Of a DNA stretch of 6,598 bases, positions 1-5,902 are shown piece by piece. The stretch comes from an uncultured Lachnospiraceae bacterium. GTDB taxonomy: Bacteria; Bacillota; Clostridia; Lachnospirales; Lachnospiraceae. How positions within the stretch are numbered: position 1 is the stretch's first letter; each line of letters starts with the position of its first letter. The stretch is from contig CABRSG010000132.1 in NCBI GenBank assembly GCA_902473545.1, forward strand, positions 1-6,598. Reading direction: 5' to 3'. Both the position numbers and the translations under genes were made by a program. The notes beneath the pieces were generated by a model. The model saw nothing but the letters and a program-made list of their open reading frames with translations, was not told the origin of the DNA and did not search any database.

Positions 1-1539
1 GACAAAGGCCAGCGCACTCTTCGGCTTCTTCTCTCTAAGCAGCTTCTCTACCATGGAAACCTTATCTCCCGGCAGCAGCTCGCTGTACACCTCGGCGATG
101 CCAAGCTCCTCTGCCACCTGGTCAGCCACCTTTTTCGCATCGCCGGTCAGCATAACTGTCTTTGACACGCCTGCCTTTTTCAGAGCCTGGATCGCTTCCT
201 TTGCGTGCGGCTTTAGGATATCCGAGATCACAATATGTCCGGCGTATTCGCCGTCGATCGCCAGGTGTACGATCGTGCCGACACTGTGGCAGTCGTGATA
301 ACTTACGCCAATGCGTTTCATCAGCTTGCTGTTTCCGGCGGCGACTGTTTTGCCGTCCACCTTTGCGATCACGCCGTTTCCGCTGATCTCCTGCACGTCG
401 GATACACGGCTCTGATCGATATGTTTTCCGTAAGCTTTCTGCAGACTCTTGCTGATCGGGTGCGTGGAATGGCACTCCGCAAGCGCCGCATATTCGAGCA
501 GCTTCGGTTCTTCTATGCTATTGTGGTGCACGCCCGCTACCTCAAAAACGCCCTGCGTCATGGTTCCGGTCTTGTCAAATACCACGCAGTCCGTTTTTGA
601 AAGCATCTCCAGATAATTCGAGCCCTTTACCAGCACGCCCGCGCTGCTCGCGCCTCCGATTCCGGCAAAAAAGCTTAACGGGATACTGATCACCAGCGCA
701 CACGGACAACTGATTACCAGGAAGGTGAGCGCGCGCATCACCCACTCCGCCCACTGCGGCGAAACCCCAAGAAAGAACATCCGGACAAGCGGCGGAAGAA
801 CAGCAAGCGCAACAGCACTGTAGCAGACCGCCGGTGTATAGTAGCGCGCAAATTTTGTGATAAAATTCTCTGAGCGCGACTTCTTGGAGCTGGAATTTTC
901 CACCAGATCGAGAATCTTTGAGACGGTAGACTCCCCAAACTCCTTCGTTGTGCGCACCTTTATAAGACCGCTCATGTTAATGCAGCCGCTGATGATCTCA
1001 TCGCCTGCAGCCGCCTCACGCGGCAGGCTCTCACCGGTCAGCGCGCTGGTGTTGAGCGTCGTGCTTCCCTCCAGGATCACACCGTCGATCGGCACCTTTT
1101 CGCCCGGCTGCACCACGATCACATCACCGATGGCAACCTCGTCCGGATCTACCTTCTCAAGCGCTCCGTCCCGCTCCACATTCGCGTAGTCCGGGCGGAT
1201 ATCCATCAGCTCGCTGATGTTTCTGCGGCTCTTGCCGACCGCGTAGCTCTGGAACAGCTCCCCGATTTGATAAAACAGCATAACGGCAGCACCCTCCACG
1301 TATTCTCCGAGCACGATCGCTCCGATAGTGGCAACCGCCATCAGAAAGTTTTCATCGAAAACCTGCCGGTTTTTAATACCTTTCAGCGCCTTTTTTAAAA
1401 TATCGTATCCGATCACCAGATACGGGATCAAAAACAGCGCCATCCGCAGATATCCCTCCACCGGAAGCAGACTGAATATCACGATCAGCAGTATCGAAAC
1501 AATAATACGCGTCAGCACATTTTTCTGCTTTTTGGTCAT
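1..1539 (-). CDS. Heavy-metal translocating P1B-type ATPase (Zn/Cd/Pb class), C-terminus cut off by the window
   Basis: ATP-driven membrane pump expected to export Zn2+, Cd2+ or Pb2+. The 513 visible codons stay open to base 1. Motifs in order: hydrophobic segments at about 9-26, 31-47 and 64-98; actuator-domain TGES at 168-171; metal-site CPC at 278-280 inside CPCALVIS, the P1B-2 (CadA/ZntA) signature rather than the copper type; phosphorylated D322 in DKTGT; nucleotide-binding HP at 360-361; MLTGD at 463-467. The window stops at AFV, just before the expected GDGxND hinge, so the last two membrane helices are unseen. There is no N-terminal HMA domain: the protein begins about 8 residues before its first membrane segment. 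The threonine usual after CPCALVIS is isoleucine here. The start is supported by AGGAGAG a few bases upstream. The gene lies 78 bases after a soluble HMA protein, with a hairpin between. Class is firm; exact metal is inferred. Confidence 0.95.
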   Translation of the reverse strand, partial: MTKKQKNVLTRIIVSILLIVIFSLLPVEGYLRMALFLIPYLVIGYDILKKALKGIKNRQVFDENFLMAVATIGAIVLGEYVEGAAVMLFYQIGELFQSYAVGKSRRNISELMDIRPDYANVERDGALEKVDPDEVAIGDVIVVQPGEKVPIDGVILEGSTTLNTSALTGESLPREAAAGDEIISGCINMSGLIKVRTTKEFGESTVSKILDLVENSSSKKSRSENFITKFARYYTPAVCYSAVALAVLPPLVRMFFLGVSPQWAEWVMRALTFLVISCPCALVISIPLSFFAGIGGASSAGVLVKGSNYLEMLSKTDCVVFDKTGTMTQGVFEVAGVHHNSIEEPKLLEYAALAECHSTHPISKSLQKAYGKHIDQSRVSDVQEISGNGVIAKVDGKTVAAGNSKLMKRIGVSYHDCHSVGTIVHLAIDGEYAGHIVISDILKPHAKEAIQALKKAGVSKTVMLTGDAKKVADQVAEELGIAEVYSELLPGDKVSMVEKLLREKKPKSALAFV

Positions 1540-1568
1540 AATTTCACTCTCCTGTTCTATAGTTTCAA

Positions 1569-1606
1569 TCTGCCGGACGGAAGCTTTTATACTCCCTTCC
1601 GGCAGA
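1569..1606 (-). other. Stem-loop between the HMA protein and ATPase genes
   Basis: On the minus strand TCTGCCGGAAGG and TCCGTCCGGCAGA face each other. The RNA can form about 15 pairs with one A-G mismatch and a G-U, closing a small A/U-rich loop. It starts 11 bases after the HMA gene stop and ends about 30 bases before the ATPase start. Only two U residues follow the stem, so it does not look like an intrinsic terminator. A role in RNA processing, 3'-end protection of the short upstream cistron or partial attenuation is possible but inferred. Confidence 0.7.
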
Positions 1607-1617
1607 CCTCATACTTT

Positions 1618-1836
1618 CTATAAATAGATCTCACAGTCGTCTTCTACCTTCTTGCAGTTCTTCAGAACCTCTTTCATGACTGCCTTCGGATCCTGCCCGT
1701 CCTCAAATTCCACGATCATCTTCAGGGTCATGAAATTTACAGTTGCATCCTTTACGCCCGCCGTATTTTTTGCGGCTTCCTCCATCTTATTTGCGCAGTT
1801 TGCACAGTCAACCTCAATCTTATACGTTTTCTTCAT
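1618..1836 (-). CDS. Small soluble heavy-metal-associated (HMA, CopZ-like) domain protein
   Basis: A 72-residue single HMA (ferredoxin-like) domain, the normal size for a CopZ-type metallochaperone. The metal site is D10-C11-A-N-C14. HMA domains normally carry GMxCxxC; here the M-T part is replaced by V-D. An aspartate directly before the first cysteine is typical of Zn/Cd/Pb HMA domains such as that of ZntA, whereas copper chaperones usually have MTC or MHC. Two further cysteines, C61 and C68, and an acidic C-terminal stretch (EDDCE) could add ligands. It is cytosolic, with no signal peptide. It is the first gene after the palindromic promoter, has an AAGGGATGG ribosome site, and precedes a pump lacking its own HMA domain. 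It probably binds metal for or near that pump (inference). A copper role is less likely but not excluded. Confidence 0.9.
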   Translation of the reverse strand: MKKTYKIEVDCANCANKMEEAAKNTAGVKDATVNFMTLKMIVEFEDGQDPKAVMKEVLKNCKKVEDDCEIYL

Positions 1837-1865
1837 TGTTGTTCCATCCCTTCATTTTTTTGTCC

Positions 1866-1893
1866 AAACATATGAACATTTATTCATATGTTT
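1866..1893 (-). promoter_or_regulatory. ArsR/SmtB-type metal-repressor operator (predicted)
   Basis: An almost perfect palindrome: arm AAACATATGAACA, two central T bases, arm TATTCATATGTTT; 12 of 13 pairs match. Its core, TGAACA-TT-TATTCA, is the 6-2-6 arrangement described for SmtB/ArsR-family zinc and cadmium sensors within 12-2-12 operators. It begins about six bases after the -10 box and covers the expected transcription start, where a bound repressor would block initiation. The regulator gene is not in this window. Identity of the binding protein is inferred from motif and context. Confidence 0.85.
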
Positions 1894-1899
1894 AAATAA

Positions 1900-1927
1900 A
1901 TTATAGCATGTTTTCACGGGATGTCAA
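1900..1927 (-). promoter_or_regulatory. Sigma-A promoter of the metal-export operon
   Basis: Minus strand TTGACA (1927-1922), a 16-base spacer, then TATAAT (1905-1900), with TG one base before the -10 box (extended -10). Both hexamers match consensus exactly. Transcription should start near 1893, inside the palindrome, and run into the HMA protein gene. Such a strong promoter fits one held off by a repressor. Confidence 0.9.
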
Positions 1928-1948
1928 TATAAAAATAGTGTTTGGCAG

Positions 1949-1986
1949 AAAAAAAGTCCGCCTGCAGAGATTTTCTGCAAACGGAC
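1949..1986 (-). terminator. Intrinsic terminator after rsfS
   Basis: On the minus strand a 13-pair stem (GTCCGTTTGCAGA against TCTGCAGGCGGAC, two of them G-U) closes a 5-base loop and is followed directly by seven T residues. It lies 25 bases after the rsfS stop and about 20 bases before the -35 box of the metal operon, so it insulates the two transcription units. Confidence 0.95.
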
Positions 1987-2011
1987 CAAGCGTTTTGTTT
2001 ACATAAATAAA

Positions 2012-2371
2012 TTATGCAAACTCTTTTGCGTCAACAAATTTTCCGTCTCTCCAGATACGCTCCAGATCGTAGAACAGACGGTTCTCCGCGTCAAATACGT
2101 GAACGATGATATCGCCGTAATCCAGCAGTATCCAGTTTGCCGTCTGATACCCCTCTACCTGGCGACTGTGGAAGCCCTCCTTCGCAAGCGACTCCTCCAC
2201 GTTGTCAACCAGCGCCTGTACCTGATTCCGGTTCATACCGCTCGCGATCACGAAGTAGTCCGCCAGCACGGAAACCTCCGTGATGTCGATGACCTTCACA
2301 TCCTCCGCCTTTTTATCCTCCAGTGCGGCAACCGCAAGCTGTACCATCTTTTTCGACTTCGTAAGCTCCAT
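2012..2371 (-). CDS. rsfS: Ribosome silencing factor RsfS
   Basis: A 119-residue member of the RsfS/Iojap (DUF143) family, typical in length. Known members bind ribosomal protein L14 on the large subunit and block joining with the small subunit, lowering translation when nutrients are scarce. Visible family blocks are ADYFVIASG at 37-45, WILLDYGDIIVHVF at 80-93 and YDLERIW at 101-107. The start is supported by AGAAGGAGGG five bases upstream. It is the last gene of the obg-yhbY-nadD-yqeK-rsfS run, 23 bases after yqeK, and is followed by a strong terminator. The yqeK-rsfS pairing is common in Firmicutes. Confidence 0.96.
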   Translation of the reverse strand: MELTKSKKMVQLAVAALEDKKAEDVKVIDITEVSVLADYFVIASGMNRNQVQALVDNVEESLAKEGFHSRQVEGYQTANWILLDYGDIIVHVFDAENRLFYDLERIWRDGKFVDAKEFA

Positions 2372-2394
2372 ACATTCCCTCCTTCTGTTATCGT

Positions 2395-2970
2395 TTAATC
2401 CAACACCTGTGCCTTATAATATTCATACGCTCTCATCGTCATACTGTCAATACTTTTCGGTGAATTTCTCAGATATGCCAGCGTGTCCGACAAAATCTTA
2501 AAAAGCGCAAGGTCGATATCCTCAAAGGCAAGTTTGCGCACGTCGGCAAGATTTGGAGCCTTGGTACGCATCGGCTCGATATAATCAGAAATAAAAATAA
2601 TCTTATCGAGCTGGCTCATCCCCGGCTTTCCGGTAGTGTGGCAGGCGATCGCCTCCAGAATCTCTTCATCCTCAATACCGTACTTTTCTTTTGCAATAAA
2701 CGCGCCGACCTTCGCGTGCAGCAGAAACGGACTCTTCTGCTCCGCATCTGACATAGCGATCTGATTTTTCAGACAGATTTTCACCTTCTTGGTGTCTGGA
2801 ATACATTTCGCACAGTCGTGCAGCAGACCGGCGACCTGCGCTTTCTCAATATCCTCCCCGTAGCGCATTGCAAGCGCCGCCGCCGTATACATCACACCCT
2901 CCGTGTGCTCAAAACGCCCGGCGTCCAGATATTTTTTCAGCGTTTTTTTCATCTTGGGAATATTATACAT
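2395..2970 (-). CDS. yqeK: HD-domain bis(5'-nucleosyl)-tetraphosphatase YqeK (symmetrical Ap4A hydrolase)
   Basis: A 191-residue HD-superfamily metal-dependent hydrolase. YqeK proteins split the alarmone Ap4A into two ADP. Predicted metal ligands in order: H22, the HD pair H51-D52 (in LLHDCAK), H85, H111 and D129 (in FISDYIEP). The reading frame is open upstream to 3177, but that part lies inside nadD in another frame and is not conserved-looking. The ATG at 2970 gives the family's usual length and has AAGGAG nine bases upstream; an in-frame ATG six codons later is less well placed. Its first 8 bases overlap the nadD end, which suggests translational coupling. NadD and YqeK both handle adenine dinucleotide chemistry. 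Confidence 0.94.
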   Translation of the reverse strand: MYNIPKMKKTLKKYLDAGRFEHTEGVMYTAAALAMRYGEDIEKAQVAGLLHDCAKCIPDTKKVKICLKNQIAMSDAEQKSPFLLHAKVGAFIAKEKYGIEDEEILEAIACHTTGKPGMSQLDKIIFISDYIEPMRTKAPNLADVRKLAFEDIDLALFKILSDTLAYLRNSPKSIDSMTMRAYEYYKAQVLD

Positions 2971-3595
2971 TGCACTGTGCTCCTTGCTGATAAAGTTTCG
3001 TATCATAAATATAATGCAGGACCGCATCCGGCAGATAATAGCGCGCCGACCGTCCGTCCGCGATCCATCCGCGCAGCATCTGCGAGGAAACGTCAAGGTT
3101 GGGCGTGGAAAGCATCCGTATACGGGCGCCGTACATTCCCTCCAGACGCTTTGCAGTAAGTTCCAGCTCCGTTTCATTTACGTGGTCACGCACCGCGACG
3201 ACCAGCGTGGCAAGCTGCGCGATCCTTCCCGGATTTTTCCAGGTTTCAAAGCTGAAAAGAGAATCCGCCCCCATGATAAAATAATACTCCGTATCCGGGT
3301 GTTCGCTGCAGAGCCGTTCCAGCGTCTCCTTTGTGTACGTATAGCCCTCCTCGTGCGCCTCGGCGAGCGAAAGTGTGAAGTGGGAATTTCCGGCGATCGC
3401 AAGGCGCACCATCTCAATGCGCTCGTCAAGCTGTGCCCTGCCCTGCCGGTTTTGCTTGTGCGGAGGGTTTCCGGACGGCATAAATAATACGCTTTCCAGA
3501 TGAAACTGCTCGTAAGCGCGCTCTCCAAGGATCAGATGTCCGACATGGATCGGATCGAACGTGCCTCCCATGATACCCACTCTTCGCTTTTCCAT
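2963..3595 (-). CDS. nadD: Nicotinate-nucleotide adenylyltransferase NadD
   Basis: Joins ATP and nicotinate mononucleotide to form deamido-NAD and pyrophosphate, the penultimate step of NAD synthesis, in the cytosol. The 210 residues match the family length. The nucleotidyltransferase signature GGTFDPIHVGH is at 10-20, with both catalytic-loop histidines. PSGNPPHK at 40-47 and GADSLFSFETWK at 109-120 are NadD blocks that contact the nicotinate and adenylate parts. The C-terminal ISSTxIR-type motif appears as VSSQMLR at 169-175, keeping the arginine. GGGAGG lies five bases before the ATG. The start is 12 bases after the yhbY stop, and the end overlaps yqeK by 8 bases. Confidence 0.97.
   Translation of the reverse strand: MEKRRVGIMGGTFDPIHVGHLILGERAYEQFHLESVLFMPSGNPPHKQNRQGRAQLDERIEMVRLAIAGNSHFTLSLAEAHEEGYTYTKETLERLCSEHPDTEYYFIMGADSLFSFETWKNPGRIAQLATLVVAVRDHVNETELELTAKRLEGMYGARIRMLSTPNLDVSSQMLRGWIADGRSARYYLPDAVLHYIYDTKLYQQGAQCNV
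2980..2985 (-). promoter_or_regulatory. Ribosome binding site fixing the yqeK start
   Basis: AAGGAG on the minus strand, nine bases before the ATG at 2970. It sits inside the nadD coding region and decides for this start over the far longer open frame reaching back to 3177. Confidence 0.8.
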
Positions 3596-3607
3596 AGAGT
3601 CCTCCCG

Positions 3608-3901
3608 TTACCTTGGCAGTACGATTTTCTTCTTCTCGTCTTTGCCCTCTTTGTATAAAACAATCTTTTTGCCGATCACCTGCACCACCTGGGAGTGCGT
3701 ACGCTCCGCCGCCATCTGCGCGATCTCCCGCGGGTCGTCCATACAGTTCTGCAGGACGCTGACCTTAATCAGCTCTCTTGCGTCCAGCGCCTCCTGGATT
3801 GCTTTTGTATTTTCCGGCGTGAGACTGCTTTTTCCGATCTGAAAGATCGGCTCCATCGTCATCGCCAGGCTCTTTAAATATGCTCTCTGTTTACTTGTCA
3901 T
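3608..3901 (-). CDS. yhbY: YhbY-family CRM-domain RNA-binding protein
   Basis: A 97-residue stand-alone CRM domain, the normal size for bacterial YhbY. E. coli YhbY associates with pre-50S ribosomal particles. The family N-terminus TSKQRAYLKSLA and the block LIKVSVLQNC are clear. The GxxG RNA-binding loop reads G23-K-S-S26, so its second glycine is a serine. The conserved segment ERTHSQVVQVIGKKIVLYKE follows, and the C-terminus is lysine-rich. AAGGAG lies five bases before the ATG. The gene begins 9 bases after the obg stop and ends 12 bases before nadD, so it is co-transcribed with both. Confidence 0.93.
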   Translation of the reverse strand: MTSKQRAYLKSLAMTMEPIFQIGKSSLTPENTKAIQEALDARELIKVSVLQNCMDDPREIAQMAAERTHSQVVQVIGKKIVLYKEGKDEKKKIVLPR

Positions 3902-3910
3902 AGCTGCTCC

Positions 3911-5200
3911 TTATTTATAATAATCGAAGGCAAGCCCGTACATGCGGACGGTGTCGCCCTCCTCGATGCCCGCTTCCTCCAGCGCCTCCAGAATACCGGT
4001 ATCCTTCAGGAATTTCTGGAAAAACAAGAACCCTTTCTCTGATTCCAGATTGGTGTAGCCGAGCATCTTTTCGATGCGCGGTCCCTCTACCAGGAAGGTG
4101 TGCTCCTCTTCTGTCGATTTCTCCACGGTAAACGGCAGATTTTCATCAATATACCGCTCCTCCGGGAAAAACTCCTGCTCGAAAGTAAGCGTCTCCTGCG
4201 GCAGCGTATCCAGAAGCTCCCGCACATAATAAAGAAGCTCCTTCAGGCCCTGACCGCTGACGGCGGAGATCGGGAATACCTTCATCCCCTGCGGCTCAAA
4301 TTCCTCTTTTAAGCGCTGCACCGGGTCCTCATCCTCCGCGTAGATCACATCGACCTTGTTTGCCGCGATCACCTGCGGACGCTCGGCAAGCTCTGCATTA
4401 TAGGCGCGCAGCTCATGATTGATCTTATAGATATCGTCCACCGGATCACGCCCTTCCGTGGACGCCGCGTCCACCAGATGAATCATCACGCGCGTGCGCT
4501 CGATGTGGCGCAGAAATTCAAGTCCAAGCCCCGCTCCGTCAGAAGCACCCTCGATCAGACCGGGAATATCGGCGATCACAAAGCCCTTTCCCTCCAGGTC
4601 GACCACGCCGAGGTTCGGTGAGAGCGTCGTAAAGTGATAGTTGGCAATCTTCGGCTTCGCGTTTGTCACCCTCGAAAGAAGCGTTGATTTTCCGACGTTC
4701 GGAAATCCGATCAGTCCGACATCCGCGATCACCTTCAGCTCCAGCGTGACCTCCAGCTCCCGCGCCGGTTTCCCGGGCTGCGCGTATTTCGGTACCTGCA
4801 TGGTGGAAGTGGCAAAATTCATGTTGCCAAGACCGCCTCTGCCGCCCTTTAAGATAACCTGACGCAGATTCTCACCGGACATGTCCGCGATCACTTTGCC
4901 GCTCGCCGCGTCCTTGATCACCGTCCCCTCCGGCACCTTCAGCACAATATCCTTTCCGTTCGCTCCGTGACGGCGCTGCTTGCTGCCGTCCTCTCCGGGC
5001 TGTGCGGAAAACTTGCGTCTGTGACGGTAATCGCCAAGCGTCGTCAGCCCCTTGTCCACCTCAAAGATAACGTCGCCGCCCTTGCCGCCGTCGCCGCCGT
5101 CGGGACCGCCCGCCGCCACAAACAGCTCCCGGCGGAAGCTCACATGACCGTCGCCGCCCTTGCCGGAGCATATGATAATTTTTGCTCTGTCTGCAAACAT
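3911..5200 (-). CDS. obg: Obg/CgtA GTPase, 50S ribosome assembly factor
   Basis: Essential-type GTPase that binds the large ribosomal subunit during late assembly and links it to stress signals. The 429 residues are close to the usual 428 of Firmicutes. Glycine-rich Obg fold at about 1-158 (for example GGPDGGDGGKGGD at 31-43). G domain: G1 GFPNVGKS 165-172, switch-I FTTLSPNLG from 190, G3 DIPG 211-214, G4 NKVD 281-284, G5 SAVSGQG 312-318. A C-terminal OCT domain at about 350-429 is typical of Gram-positive Obg. The open frame extends to 5290, but those 30 extra codons run through the rpmA terminator; MFADRAKI is the family N-terminus and has GAGGT five bases upstream. First gene of a five-gene run. 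No good promoter was found directly upstream. Confidence 0.97.
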   Translation of the reverse strand: MFADRAKIIICSGKGGDGHVSFRRELFVAAGGPDGGDGGKGGDVIFEVDKGLTTLGDYRHRRKFSAQPGEDGSKQRRHGANGKDIVLKVPEGTVIKDAASGKVIADMSGENLRQVILKGGRGGLGNMNFATSTMQVPKYAQPGKPARELEVTLELKVIADVGLIGFPNVGKSTLLSRVTNAKPKIANYHFTTLSPNLGVVDLEGKGFVIADIPGLIEGASDGAGLGLEFLRHIERTRVMIHLVDAASTEGRDPVDDIYKINHELRAYNAELAERPQVIAANKVDVIYAEDEDPVQRLKEEFEPQGMKVFPISAVSGQGLKELLYYVRELLDTLPQETLTFEQEFFPEERYIDENLPFTVEKSTEEEHTFLVEGPRIEKMLGYTNLESEKGFLFFQKFLKDTGILEALEEAGIEEGDTVRMYGLAFDYYK

Positions 5201-5204
5201 AGTA

Positions 5205-5209
5205 ACCTC
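5205..5209 (-). promoter_or_regulatory. Ribosome binding site fixing the obg start
   Basis: Minus strand reads GCGAGGTTACT before the ATG at 5200, placing GAGG about five to six bases upstream. It supports this start over the upstream ATG at 5290, which would translate through a terminator hairpin. Confidence 0.7.
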
Positions 5210-5250
5210 GCTTTCAAGATGAGTCGTCTTTTTCACCCGAATCTTATGAG

Positions 5251-5284
5251 AAAAAAGGGGTTCAAACCATGCGATTTGAACCCC
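5251..5284 (-). terminator. Intrinsic terminator/attenuator between rpmA and obg
   Basis: On the minus strand GGGGTTCAAA and TTTGAACCCC form a perfect 10-pair stem around an 8-base loop, followed by six T residues. It starts 7 bases after the rpmA stop and ends about 50 bases before obg. It should end most transcripts of the rplU-prp-rpmA unit, leaving obg and later genes at lower level. Confidence 0.93.
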
Positions 5285-5291
5285 GAACAAT

Positions 5292-5573
5292 TTATTCTAC
5301 CGGAAGGACAGAAACCTGTTTCTTGTCGCGTCCTTTTCTCTGGAATCTTACGATGCCGTCAGCCGTTGCAAACAGTGTATCATCACCGCCGCGTCCTACA
5401 TTTAAGCCCGGATGAATCTTTGTTCCGCGCTGTCTGTAAAGAATGTTGCCAGCCTTTACAAACTGTCCGTCTGCTCTCTTCGCACCTAATCTCTTGGACT
5501 CGGAATCTCTGCCGTTCTTTGTGGAACCGACACCCTTTTTATGAGCGAAGATCTGAAGGTTCATATTTAACAT
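5292..5573 (-). CDS. rpmA: 50S ribosomal protein L27 (bL27) with Prp-cleavable N-terminus
   Basis: Large-subunit protein whose N-terminal tail reaches toward the peptidyl-transferase centre. The 93 residues match L27: HKKGVGSTKNGRDSESKRLG, then GNILYRQRGTKIHPG and the C-terminal beta domain. The first nine residues, M-L-N-M-N-L-Q-I-F, form the Firmicutes extension; Prp is known to cut after this phenylalanine so that mature L27 begins AHKKG. The protease gene lies immediately upstream. AAGGAGGT, a near-perfect ribosome site seven bases before the ATG, sits inside the end of prp, and the prp stop is only 3 bases before this ATG. A strong terminator follows. Confidence 0.98.
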   Translation of the reverse strand: MLNMNLQIFAHKKGVGSTKNGRDSESKRLGAKRADGQFVKAGNILYRQRGTKIHPGLNVGRGGDDTLFATADGIVRFQRKGRDKKQVSVLPVE

Positions 5574-5576
5574 GTC

Positions 5577-5897
5577 CTACACCTCCTTGAATGTAAGTCT
5601 GATATACTCATTACCGTATGTTTGTTGAATATCCTGCAATCCGGAAATCATAGAATCCAGCAGAAGCGCTGTCCGCTCAGAGACACTGCCCTTTAAGCTG
5701 CAGTGGATGACCCCATCTTCTGAAGAAGCGGTGACATCGTCCTCGGTAAACCGCTCAATCGAATTGACCGCGTTTACCGTGAGTGCGGAAACCGCTGCGC
5801 AGATAATGTCGTATCCTTCCTCTGCATAACCGGCATGTCCCTCGCAGGAAAAACCTCTGTATGTGCCGGATTCTTTATAAACGGTTATTTTGATCAT
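5577..5897 (-). CDS. prp: Ribosomal-processing cysteine protease Prp
   Basis: A 106-residue cysteine protease (YsxB/Prp family) that removes the N-terminal extension of L27, a step needed for ribosome function in Firmicutes. The catalytic pair is visible: H21 in GHAGYA and C33 in DIICAAVSAL, with the usual 11 residues between. It lies between rplU and rpmA, the standard place. The start codon is 5 bases after the rplU stop, and the upstream sequence (AACGGTTAATTTTT) has no recognisable Shine-Dalgarno. Translation probably depends on coupling to rplU, which would keep the protease well below its ribosomal neighbours (inference). MIKITVYK is the expected family N-terminus, so the start is sound. 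Confidence 0.96.
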   Translation of the reverse strand: MIKITVYKESGTYRGFSCEGHAGYAEEGYDIICAAVSALTVNAVNSIERFTEDDVTASSEDGVIHCSLKGSVSERTALLLDSMISGLQDIQQTYGNEYIRLTFKEV

Positions 5898-5902
5898 AAA
5901 AA

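Noticed and set aside
122..475. Minus-strand open frame of 117 codons
   Set aside because: Out-of-frame shadow inside the ATPase gene, with an arginine/lysine-rich composition and no domain.
1..1539. Copper-exporting P1B-1 ATPase as identity of the pump
   Set aside because: The CPC motif continues ALVIS as in Zn/Cd/Pb pumps rather than ALGLATP, and the partner HMA protein has a DCxxC rather than MxCxxC site.
2971..3177. N-terminal extension of YqeK by 69 residues
   Set aside because: The extension lies inside nadD in another frame, is basic and cysteine-rich unlike HD proteins, and a good ribosome site marks the start at 2970.
2903..3487. Plus-strand open frame of 194 codons
   Set aside because: Antisense to nadD and the start of yqeK, with arginine-rich low-complexity composition and no family resemblance; a shadow frame of GC-rich coding sequence.
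5241..5269. Possible obg promoter with -10 TAAGAT
   Set aside because: No acceptable -35 at 16-18 bases; the nearest TTGAAC is only 13 bases away and lies in the terminator stem.
5201..5290. N-terminal extension of Obg by 30 residues to an ATG at 5290
   Set aside because: It would translate through the rpmA terminator hairpin, has no family similarity, and the ATG at 5200 gives the canonical MFADRAKI start with GAGGT upstream.
4967..5590. Plus-strand open frame of 207 codons
   Set aside because: Runs antisense across obg, the terminator and rpmA; no recognisable domain or ribosome site.
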